From assembly GCA_036874045.1 (NCBI GenBank), contig CM072345.1, positions 6,473,501-6,537,500 of the forward strand: 64,000 bases of DNA, written 5' to 3'. This DNA comes from Cymodocea nodosa (Eukaryota > Streptophyta > Magnoliopsida > Alismatales > Cymodoceaceae). The notes beneath the pieces were generated by a model. It made no database searches. It saw only the letters and a list, made by a program, of their open reading frames with translations, and was not told the origin of the DNA. Shown one piece after another: positions 34,630 through 44,571 of this stretch (positions are counted from its first letter, which is position 1; every line of letters begins with the position of its first letter). The position numbers and the translations under genes are program-made.

Positions 34630-36183
34630 GTATGTAATTAATCTTCTGTTATTTATTTATGAGCACATGGACTCGTTCTCTAAGCACTAAACGATTAGTA
34701 AGAACACCTACCTAGGAATTTTCATTGCAGAGGAATATTGAAAAATTTTCTGAACTGAACTTTAACGAAATTCTTTGGGGTGTAGCTAACCTTTCTTTAA
34801 AAGAGAACGTAGAGATGACTGCTCCAGTAGAAAAACCATTAGAAGAAATTCTGTATCCTGAATTAATTGATGAACCTTCATGTATTCGATTGCCAAACTT
34901 TAACGGGGATAGGTTTGAACTGAAATCTAATTATATTAGTCAATTGCCACATTTTCATGGATTAGAAAGAGAGGATGCCTATTATTTCCTTAGAGAATTT
35001 AACGAAGTTTGTCAAATGATGAAAATGTCGAACATGAGTATAGATACTATTAAACTTAGATATATCCCTTTTTCTTTAAAAGACACAGCTAAGAGATGGT
35101 TATATACTCTGTCGCCTGATTCAATTTCTACATGGACTGAATTTTGCTCTATTTTTCTAGAAAAATATTATCCAACACATCAAATGATTAAAAAGAAGAA
35201 AGAAATATTAATGTGTAGCCAAAAACAGGGTGAATCATTTTGGAAATATTTTGAAAGATTTAAAGATTTACTGACTTAATGTCCACATCATGCAATGAGT
35301 AAAGCACAATTAATAGGTATAATCTATGAAGGAATAGATGTTTCAACGAAACCTTTATTAGAATCTACTTGTCAAAATGGATTTTTAAAATTATGTAGTG
35401 AAGAAGCATGGGCATATTTAGAAAATTTTGCAAAAAGAACTGCACATTGGGAAAATTCGACTGAAGCTATTGCAGATAAAAAAATATTGCCAAGAGGAAT
35501 GCATGAAATAAATTCCAATACTATGCTTGAGGTGAAATTAAATGAATTAACAAAGAAAATAGAAGAGTTATCATTAAATCAAAAGCTAGCAGAAAAGAAT
35601 ACAAACATAAATGACTTAGATATTATTTATGCTAGAAACTAGAGAGATAACTTGGGAAATTCTTATCATCCTAATTGGAGAAATCACCTGAATTTATCTT
35701 GGAGAAACAACAATTTCTAGGGAGGAGAAAATATAAATGACAAGAACATAAGTTATGAAGTATTAATTGAACAAGGAGCTAGAATAGAGAAATTAGAAAA
35801 GATAATCCAACAAGTAAACAATCGTTTAGAATTTATATTTGGAAATGCTACAATTCAAAATCAGAATAGAAATATATCACTTAGACAGAAGGAACCAATG
35901 GAAGTTAGACCTACTAGAGGATTGCCAATACAAGCTATACCTAATCTTGTCAATAGAACGGTTAATGAAATTGATACCTCTTCTGGGAGGGTAGCTGAAT
36001 GAAGCAGCATATCTGAAGCAACTATCTGTATGTATATATGTTTTTTATTTTTATTTAATAGTATCGTAGAGTTAATTTCTAACTCAACGAACTTAGTCCA
36101 TTGAGTTATGCCTTAACTCCACGAGGGTGTGCAGTAATTATGTTAATTTTTGTCTCTGCTAAATTTTTGTCTGTGTTTTACAG
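34630..36183 (+). other. E2: intron-like interval containing gag
   Basis: Opens GTATGTAA and closes with a pyrimidine-rich stretch ending TGTTTTACAG, an ideal acceptor, right before the F-box ORF. A second acceptor, TTTTCATTGCAG (ends 34730), sits right before gag, so the same donor could serve either ORF. Length is 1554 bases against 1549 in N. Element O lacks the whole interval. Confidence 0.75.
34731..36002 (+). pseudogene. E2: gag (capsid domain), located after pol
   Basis: Retrotrans_gag-type protein, about 420 codons. Motifs: 'RLPNFNGDRFELKSNYISQL', 'FLREFNEVCQMMKM', 'IKLRYIPFSLKDTAKRWLY', 'STWTEFCSIFLEKYYP', 'GESFWKYFERFKDLL', 'LIGIIYEGIDVSTKPLLEST', 'CSEEAWAYLENFAKRTAHWE', then the Athila-like 'NWRNHLNLSWRNNNF' and a coiled C terminus. 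It should form the particle shell. No zinc knuckle here: that module is at 27101, so gag functions are split between the two ends of the element. About three breaks. Confidence 0.87.
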
Positions 36184-37372
36184 AATCGACAAATGGAATT
36201 GATGCAATTACCATTGGATGCACTAAGGGAAGTACTAAGTAACTTGTCAGCTAAAGATCTGTGCAGGCTGTGTTGTGTATCAAAGGAAATTAAAGACTGT
36301 ATTGAAGAAAAATATTTTTAGGGACTACAAGCTGCAAAAATGACTAAGATTAGAGATGGATTCATATGGAGGTCATTTAATCGTAGTTCAAATACCCATG
36401 AATATCTGGCTATGGAAGAAACTACTGGAATTGCACCCAATGCATTAGAAGGTATAAATCATATTATGGGGATAGATGAAGGATTAATCATATACAAGAC
36501 GAGACCAAGGTATGCAAGTTTATTATTACCTGATATTTTGATAAGAAATCCTATAACAGGAGAAGAATGGAATATAGGAAGACCTAATAGATTTGAAGTA
36601 CCAAATGTAAATTGTGGGTCAGCTTTAATATTTTCTGATAAAAATTTTGTAATTCCTGAAAAATTATATTATTGGAGACCTACAAGAAATTAGGATGAAG
36701 ATTTACACTTAATTCTGTAATTCCTGAAATTGGGGTGAAGATTTACGCTTAAGTGTGTATAATTTTCTAAACAGATCTTGGAATGAAAACATTATAATAT
36801 ATCTAGGACAGAAATCATTAATTAACCAAACACATGTCATATTTGATGGATATATCTATTTAGTCACAGAGATATCAATAGCATATAGATCTGATTTATA
36901 CATAGTGAGCATAGACAGTTATGAAGATTATATAGAAATTTTACCTATACCGAGTGAAATAGCTAAACCACCATCTGAAAAATTTAATGAAATTCAAATA
37001 GGAATGTGGTATAATGAAGAAGATGATCCTACTTTATGTCTAATAAGATGGTGGAATGAACTAATGAAATTTCAAATATGGATTATAGAAGACATAAATG
37101 AATAGAAGTGGGAAGAGGAGTATATTGAAATAGATGTAGAAATAGAAACTGCTACATTACCCTGGAATAAAAAAGGATCCCTTTCTGCATTACATATCAT
37201 TAATGGTAATACACTCGTATTTGGAATTTATAATATATTGCATGTTTACAAATTAAAAAGGAACAAGAACTACATTAAAACAGAATTAATAGCAAGAAGA
37301 ACTATGCCTAAAAAGTTTGCTTGGACTGATACATTTATTCCATTTGTTTCTACTTTTCAATCATGTTCTTAA
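36184..37372 (+). pseudogene. E2: F-box protein ORF in the env position
   Basis: Starts after the acceptor at 36183 with 'MELMQLPLDALREVLSNL', the same F-box as in N, followed by the FBA-like domain ('ILIRNPITGEEWNIGRPNRF', 'LINQTHVIFDGYIYLVTEIS', 'IGMWYNEEDDPTLCLIRWW') and ending 'FIPFVSTFQSCS'. F-box proteins recruit targets to SCF ubiquitin ligases. Compared with N it shows the same protein with more damage (about four breaks). The host gene from which it was captured is not in this window. Confidence 0.87.
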
Positions 37373-39058
37373 GCTATGATTTTGTGTGTTTAATGTTGTG
37401 TATTCTACATGTATTTTTTTTTAAAAACAAAATATCAATCCAGTTTGTTGGTATCTGTTCTAGGAAACCAACTAGCTTGCTTGTGAGCCACCAAAGGCAT
37501 AGGAGTCTAGGTTCCACATAAGATAATGAATTATCAATATCTATTAAATGTTATTTTGTTATATATTTTGTGTTTATCTAGGAATGAAAAGTTTTTCAGA
37601 ATCAAAAATTGGAATATGTAGAAGGAGATACAAATGGAACAAGGTATGTAACCAATTACTTATCCTGAATTATAAATCAAACAAAACTTTATTCATGTCT
37701 GCTACAATTACTGTATTTATTGTCAAATCTTTTACATTGAGGACAATGCAAAATGTAGGTATGGGGGGGAGGGAATTAAAGTAACAGCCATGTAAGTTTG
37801 TTAATTAAAGAAATTAAAATGGTACTGCAAAGTTTTGAGGAAATTGAAAATTTTTTATGAACTTGCTGTAACTATCCGATAATTGAAACTGTAAATTTTT
37901 TTTTAAACTACTTAAATGTTATATTTAGAAGGCTATAGAAGATGCTATATAATTTATTATTTATGTAAATCTAGATATAGTATCTTATGTTTTTTCTGAA
38001 GTTCATGAGTTTAACAGTTTACAATTTTAAAATGAAATCAGAATATTTAATGCTTAATCAGAAAATTATCTGAAGTTTTGAAGGAGCTGAGATGTGAATT
38101 CTAGATTAAATAAAACACATATGATTAAAGATACATTTAATTTGATTGATTGAACTTGTAGAATGATTTATTTGTAGATCTTATTAAACTACAAAAAAAG
38201 TATGAGTTTATTGAGATGGATTCATATTTTCAATAAATGATAAAAGCAGAACTATATGAGATTGGTGTTTTACTGCATCTGTATTAATGAAATACGTACA
38301 TATATAGTATGTAATTAATGTTTTGTTTTGTAGTTTTGATTGAAAAAAAAAAAAAAGGAAAATTTTGAGAGTTTATTGACTTGTTTGATCACGAGCCTTT
38401 TGTACTTGAGTAGATAGGTATGTAAGGATTGTTGACCTTAAAAAGGACTCTTGAAATCTGGCAACCTAAGATCTTGATCAGATCTGGGATTGTTGACTGA
38501 AAGCTCGTTACATAGGTACATTAGAAAGCTCTTGTATGATTCAAGCTTGTCAAATTAACTCTTAAAGAAAAAAAAAAGAAAAAAGAAAAAGAAAAAGAAA
38601 AAAACATATACTATTCTGAAAAGATACTAGTGTTTTGTGAAATACAGATATCTTATGAGTCGAGTATATTTTCTGTTATCTAGAATTGTTGAAATATGAA
38701 TCTGGAATTGACTTTTGAAGTTGTTTAATAGATATACAATTCTTTATTCTACTTGTCTTAATCAGATTGAAATGGATTGTACTTTGATTCGTATGTCGTT
38801 GAAATTCCTTCTAGAAATCTTATTGGAAAATTCAGGATTACAGATGATGAAAACAAACGATAATATAATTAACACCTATATGATGATGATATACTTTGTA
38901 TGTAATTTATATATATTCTAAGTATCTTTGCAGGTTGATTATTGAAACATACAGAATATATTTTTATGCTAAACAGAAGAAAAAAAGGGAAGAATTAATT
39001 CTAGCACTTTTAAAGACCAATTAATTAGATCTTAGTTTGCTAAGGGACTAGCAAAATT
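37373..39058 (+). other. E2: 3' noncoding region between two polypurine-like motifs
   Basis: It has conserved blocks near the start (CCAACTAGCTTGCTTGTGAG, CAAATCTTTTACATTGAGGA), then a first polypurine-like motif GTAGGTATGGGGGGGAGGG (about 37755-37773). About 1.3 kb of noncoding DNA follows, with no open frame of note, an A-run (38341-38357) and a purine run (38565-38605). The 1.3 kb is also present in O (46475-47735) but absent from N. Confidence 0.7.
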
Positions 39059-39073
39059 TAGGTATGGGGGAAG
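39059..39073 (+). other. Polypurine tract of E2
   Basis: TAGGTATGGGGGAAG directly before the TG of the 3' LTR; standard plus-strand primer position. Confidence 0.88.
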
Positions 39074-41211
39074 TGTTTAGAATGAAAAAGTACATATTAT
39101 TAACAGGTAAATGATGGTTAATTGCATAATATTTAGCTTATCATATGAGAATTAAGCCATTATGTTATAATTGTACTGTTATATGCTTTAATTGAATAAT
39201 CTACTTAAATTGGGGGAATTAATGTTAATTTAATACATTTATGAACTGTCGGTAAGTTGCAGGCTATGAAATTCTTAAGTATCTGAATTTTCTGATATTT
39301 CGGACAGTTATGTTTAACATACCGAACATATTTCGGATAGTTATGTTTAACAGACCAAATATGTCGGATAGTTATGTTTATATTGCCGAATAGTTATGTT
39401 TTGAAAGAATATTTTATTATTTCCAAAAGTACACATGTCAAAACCATAATGAATGACTTAAGTGAAATTTCGGTGAGTTATCTATAACTATCCGAAATTG
39501 CAGTTGGACATCGGATAGTTATCCCTGTAACTCTCCGAAATCTTTTTTTATTTATAAAATAGTTGTGGACACATGTCATGTTCTGGGTAAGTGACTTAAG
39601 TGGATTTTCGATGAGTTAGGTGTAACTATCCAAAATACATCTGAGCATCGGATAGTTAAACTTGTAACTCTCTGAAATGTTATTTTATAATTAAAACTGC
39701 TGCTGACACGTGTTTAGATCTAGTAGATTTACTCAAGTTATATATCAATGAGTTATCTGTAACTATCCGAAATGCATCTAAGCATCGGATAGTTAAATTT
39801 ATGCACATGTTTTATAGTTAAATCAACGAAGAAAGTCCGTTGAGTTATCTGTAACTCCACGGACTATATATTTTCTAATATGCCATTGTAGCGGTTGCAG
39901 AAACAAGACAGTTGGAAGGAAAAACCACACTTGCACGTATCGCGTAGGGAGAAGAAAGTATCGTTGTTGATATGAATGAAGGAAATCCAACTAACCATTC
40001 AAGCAGAAGATGTTACTACTGAAGAAATATAAAAGAAAAGAAGAAAAAAAAGAAAGGTGTGATCGATGGAAGGTCAGTGTGTGTAGAGGAGGATCGGCGT
40101 CGCAATTCTCTAAGTACCACACCAACCACCATCATCACCACCACAATCACCAACCATCGGAGGTCTGTGAGGATACTTGCCTAATGTCGGGTCGATTCCG
40201 AGCCAAACACAATGTCTGACAACCACTGTGAGGAGTGATCGCGTCGTAGGAAGGGAAGCCATTTTCACCAAGCACCGACTCATATTTCTGGAGATCGTAA
40301 AGTTTTTAGCCTTGGCTTCGGGTTGATGCCTGTATGCTGAAGAGGAGATTATCTTGCAATTCTGGACTCGCAATTCTATAGGGAGAAGAGACAGAATTGT
40401 AAGTGGTTTAATTTTCAGTGGTGTAATCGCGTTGCAAGTAGTGTCGGAAGTATTTACTGTCAAGTGAGATTACTTTACATTTCACTTATCGCCCATTTCC
40501 ATGTTCATATTAAAACAAAAATACCAAAAACAATTTATCTATGTTTGTATGTTGTATTTGAGTCTTGTATTGTTTGTGTTGTATCATGATTAATGTTATC
40601 TTTGTCAGTTTTGTGATTGTTTTATGTTAGTTTTAATTTTACAGTTTACTGAAATTGGTTCATTTAAAAGACCTAAAGATTTTAATGGTTACTGTTTGAA
40701 TTATCTGAATGTTAGTATTGCTTAATGATAATTCCAATGTTAACTAGTATTAAAGAGCTTAATTGATGTTATTTACAATCTATGGAATCGCCCAATGGTT
40801 GGCCGAATTCCTTTGTAAATAGCAGTATTAAAAAAGAAAAGTCAAGCTCGTGGAGTTAACTTAAGTCCACGAGGTTAGTCTGTTGAGTTAGCCATAACTC
40901 AATGAACTTAGTCTGTTGAGTTAACTGTAAGTCAACGAAGAGCTTATTGAATATATAAATTTGATTGTTAACAAAAGAACAGTTCTCAAATTCGTCAACA
41001 ATTCCCCGTGGGATCGACCTGTACTTGCACACTGATACAATAGACACTGTGCACTTGCAGTTAAAGTACAAATTAGAATTAATATCTAAATTGTATTAAA
41101 GGTTGTTTGTTTACTTCTAAAAGAAAGAATAGGCATAAAGATAAATTAATTAAGTAAAACATAAGTAACAAATCCAAGTTTTTCTAGTGTAGTGCTGGGA
41201 AAATCCAAACA
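39074..41211 (+). repeat. 3' LTR of E2
   Basis: About 2.14 kb, from TGTTTAGAATG to AAAATCCAAACA. It holds the U3 repeats with G-box-like ACACGTGTT, a TATA box at about 40027-40036, and U5 dyads at 40850-40945. The frames open on either strand inside it (for example 40010-40219) are not genes. It is directly followed by a copia LTR fragment. Confidence 0.92.
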
Positions 41212-41690
41212 TTATCTAACTCTCCGAAAAGAAAACTCGGATAGTTATCTAACTCTCCGACAAGTCCTTTAAGTTTCCGTTTTGTATTTCTACACGTGGT
41301 TTATTGAATGACCTAACTTTCGGATAGTTATACCTGTAACTCTCCGAAAAGTCCTTTTAAGCTTCTGAATAGTTAACTCCTTAACTATCTGATCATTCAA
41401 TCCCCTTAATTGTCTGATTAAATAACTCTCTAAAGGCTTTGTAATTTTGGATAGTTATTCTTCTAACTGTCCGATAGTATTGCTGCTGCTTTAAACTTGC
41501 TCTTCGGACCTGTAACGATCCAATTTTCCTGTAACTTTAAAGCAGTATTATCTGGAAACTTCTCCATCTATTCATCTGCATGGAATTTATTCTATCTGCC
41601 TTCTAATCTAATCCTGCACTAACTTAACTGTGAAATACAATATGTTTCCTCACATAGGTTTTGCATTATCAAAATACTAGGGTCCTAACA
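41212..41690 (-). repeat. Copia LTR fragment between E2 and N
   Basis: The right end, read on the minus strand, is TGTTAGGACCCTAGTATTTT then GATAATGC, the opening of a SIRE-type LTR distinct from the other two LTR types here. It contains many CGGATAGTTA and TAACTCTCCG phrases, including the dyad CGGATAGTTA-TC-TAACTCTCCG (41238-41259). Only the first 480 bases of the LTR remain. Its TG end touches N's 5' LTR and its other end touches E2, which suggests E2 landed inside it. Confidence 0.7.
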
Positions 41691-42188
41691 TTCACAGCTA
41701 TTTTATAAATAAAAGGAGATTTCAGAGAGTTACACATATAACTATCCGATGCCCAGCTGCAATTTCAGATAGTTATAGATAACTCACCAAAAGTTCACTT
41801 AAGTCATGCATTATGGTTTCGACACGTGTACTTCAGGAAATAATAAAATATTCTTTTAAAACATAACTGTTCGGTAATTTAAACATAATTATCCGATACA
41901 TGTTCGGTATGTTAAACATAACTGTCCGATACATGTTCAGTATGTTAAACATAACTATCTGAAATATTAAAAAATTCAGATACTTAAGGTTTCACAGCCT
42001 GCAACTTACCGACAGTTCAAAAAATGTACTAAATTAACATTAATTCCCCAAAATTAAGCAGATTCTTTAATTAAAGCTTATAATAGTGCAATTATAACAT
42101 AATGGTTTAATTCTCATATTATAAGCTAAATATTATGCAATTAACCATCATTTAACCGTTAATATTATGCACTTTTTCATTCTAAACA
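41691..42188 (-). repeat. 5' LTR of element N (first 500 bases)
   Basis: Near-identical over long stretches to 19440-19935 (for example ACTTCAGGAAATAATAAAAT and the end TTTTTCATTCTAAACA). Its TG end abuts O's accessory ORF at 42189. Confidence 0.88.
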
Positions 42189-42369
42189 GACATCTAAAAG
42201 GATAAGATCAATAACCATTGTAGTGAAAGAATACAGAAATTATGTTGCAACAGTTGAAGTATCTGTACCTTCTAGAGGCATTATTGGAGCTGTAGAGAGA
42301 ATAAACCAATTAGAGCAGCAATTAGAAAAACTCTAGAAGGAAGTAGATGAACTTAGGAATAGAGGCTAA
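42189..42369 (+). pseudogene. Element O: plant transposon protein-like ORF, second part
   Basis: Continues the ORF interrupted by N: it matches E2 from about 33705, with 'VEKINQ'-type heptads and a C-terminal coil ending in the same place. It resumes within a few tens of bases of where the left part stops, the evidence for the nesting. Confidence 0.78.
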
Positions 42370-43285
42370 TTATATAGTTTGTCTACTTATACTTGTATAT
42401 ATTTATATGAAAAATATCTGATTTGATTGTACTGTAATTTATTCATATGAATGAATATATGTTTTTCAGATATATTTTTCATGCGTGTTTAGAATGATGA
42501 AATGGATGAACTATATTGAATGTTATATAATTTATGGAACATTATGCATGAATGTTTAAAAAGATTTATAGTTTGCTGAATGATAGGATTAAATAATAGA
42601 TGCTTGAAAATATCTGCATGCTGCAAGGTAAAATGTAAATTCTGCATAACATGAAATAAACTACAAGTTAAATATTTATATAATGTTTAGATTTAAATGA
42701 ATTTTGATTAGAATGTTGCATTAATGACATATATTTAACTTTATTTCAGTTAGCAGAATGTAGGAAAAAAAAGAAACATAGAGGTACTTACGAGGAGTAA
42801 ACTTAGAGATTGCTAAGTGTTAACTCAACGAAGTAAGTTCATTGAGTTAAACTTAACTCCACAAGGTCAGTAATATAATATAAGGTCACTCTGTTGAGTT
42901 ATCTGTAACTCAACGAAGTTAGTCCGTGGAGTTAGCAATAGTAACCGACATTGTTCCATTGAGTTATCTGTAACTCAACGAGGTTAGTTCGTGGATTAAG
43001 CAGAATGATTATTCTTTTAACCACGAACGAAACTTTGTCGATTTAGCGGTTACCAAAATTTGAAATTAGTAATGGTATACGTACTCATAAAAACAGGAAC
43101 CATGCTGCACATTGCAAGACACGTGTCTTGCAATGAGATTTATTTACTTTATGGATGTGCATTATATATATAGAACAGAATGTTATTTACGAGTTACTAG
43201 CACTTTTGAAAGAAAGGAGAATGCGTTGGGGAACTAGAAGTAGAAGTAGCTGATTCGACTTCATCCGTCAACAAATATTTACTGA
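42370..43285 (+). promoter_or_regulatory. Element O: internal promoter-like spacer with palindrome
   Basis: Best preserved copy of this spacer. It holds several GTTGAGTTATCTGTAACTCAAC dyads (about 42820-43000), then a perfect 26-base palindrome at 43110-43135 with arms CATTGCAAGACAC / GTGTCTTGCAATG centred on the G-box CACGTG, then a TATA run (TATATATA, 43163-43172), then the leader ATG at 43286. A core promoter roughly 115 bases upstream of the leader is plausible; unproven. Confidence 0.55.
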
Positions 43286-44449
43286 ATGGAAAGCTTTAGA
43301 CTGAATCAACAAATGGAATTGATGCAATTATCGCTAGATGCACTAAGGAAAGTACTGAGTAACTTGTCAGCTAAAGATTTGTGTAGGTTGTGTTGTGTAT
43401 CAAAGGAAATTAAAGACTGTGTTAGAGAAAAATATTTTCAAGGACTACAAGCTGCAAAAATGACTAAGACTAGAGATGGATTCATATGGAAGTCATTTAA
43501 TCGTAGTTCAATTAGCCATGAGTATCTGAATATGGAAGAAACTATTGGAATTCCACCCAATACATTAGAAGGAATAGATCATATTATGGAGATGGATGAA
43601 GGATTAATTATATACAAGACCAAACCAAGGTATGCAATTCTATTACTTGATATTTTGATCAGAAATCCTATCACAAGAGAAGAATGGAATATAGGAAGAC
43701 CTAATAGATATGAAGTACTAACTAAAAATTGTGGGTCGGCTCTAATATTTTCTGATAAAAATTCGACCATTCCTAAAAAATTATATTATTGGAGACCTAT
43801 AGGAAATTGGGATGAAGATTTATGCTTGAGTGTGTATAATTTTCTGAATAGATCTTGGACTGAAAACACTATGATATATCTAGGACAGAAATCATTAATT
43901 AACAGCATGCATGTCATACTTGATGGATATATATATCTAGTCACAGATATATCAATTGCATTTAGATCTAATTTATACATAGTAAGCATAGATAGTTATG
44001 ATGAATATATAGAAATTTTGCCTATATCGAGAAAAATAGCTAAACCACCATCTGCAGAATTTGATAAAATTCAAATAGGGATGTGGTATAATGAATATGA
44101 TGATCCTACTTTATGTTTGATAAGATGGTGGGATGAATTGATGAAATTTTAAATATGGATTATGAAAGACATAAATGAATGGAAGTGGGAAGAGGAATAT
44201 ATTGAAATAGATGTAGAAATAGAAACTGCTACATTATCCTAGAACTGAAAGGGATCCCTTTCTGCATTTCATTTCATTAATGGTAATACACTTGTATTTA
44301 GCATTGATAATATACTACAAGTTTACAAATTAAGAAGGAACACGAACTATATTAAAACAGAATTAATAGCAAGAAGAATTATGCCTAAAAAGTTTGCTTG
44401 GACTGACTCGTTTATTCCATTTGTTTCTACTTTTCAATCATGTTCTTAA
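43286..44449 (+). pseudogene. Element O: F-box protein ORF, intronless form
   Basis: Opens with the six leader codons found separately upstream of gag in E2 and N, running straight into the F-box ORF. The F-box ('MELMQLSLDALRKVLSNLSA') and FBA-like domain ('ILIRNPITREEWNIGRPNRY', 'NSMHVILDGYIYLVTDIS') follow, open to 44152, and the tail ends in the same C-terminal phrase. No gag lies between leader and F-box, so this copy looks derived from a spliced RNA. About two to three breaks. It is the copy most similar to N. Confidence 0.87.
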
Positions 44450-44571
44450 GCTATGATTTTGTGCTTGTAATGTTGTGTGTTTTCTGCATTTACTTTTAGA
44501 AAAATTTTAGTTTTAGTTTATTTTATAAAACAAACAAAAAAAACAAAATATCAATCCAATTTGTTGGTATC

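Larger units (their letters stand above)
25749..41211 (+). mobile_element. Athila-lineage element E2, most complete copy
   Basis: Plus-strand element whose internal region runs from primer site to polypurine tract. Its parts are: 5' LTR (only the 3' half) 25749-26985, primer site 26993-27010, zinc knuckle/protease, RT, RNase H, integrase, coiled-coil ORF, plant transposon protein-like ORF, promoter-like spacer, leader exon 34612-34629, gag, F-box, 3' noncoding 37373-39058, polypurine tract, and 3' LTR 39074-41211. It is broken, with roughly fifteen to twenty-five interruptions. The shared part of its LTRs differs by about 6 percent by eye, mainly C/T and G/A changes, so it is not recent. Its left edge abuts N on the opposite strand; its right edge abuts a copia LTR piece. 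Confidence 0.88.
17750..42188 (-). mobile_element. Athila-lineage element N, inserted in O and itself interrupted
   Basis: Minus-strand relative of O and E2. The left part 17750-25748 holds the 3' LTR, polypurine tract, F-box ORF, gag, plant transposon protein-like ORF and part of the coiled-coil ORF. The right part 41691-42188 is the first 500 bases of the 5' LTR, ending TCTAAACA as expected. Between them lie E2 (25749-41211) and a copia LTR piece (41212-41690). N's pol is absent. N sits in O's accessory ORF; the target duplication is not clear because the left LTR end has diverged. Broken; the surviving coding part has perhaps five to ten interruptions. Confidence 0.75.

Noticed and set aside
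40010-40463. Open frames on both strands with a His-rich stretch
   Set aside because: These are inside the 3' LTR of E2; the His run is the CACCATCATCACC stretch of the transcribed LTR part.
17745-42193. Clean target duplication for element N
   Set aside because: The bases outside the left end (ATTGA) and right end (GACAT) do not match, and the left LTR end is diverged; nesting rests on ORF continuity instead.
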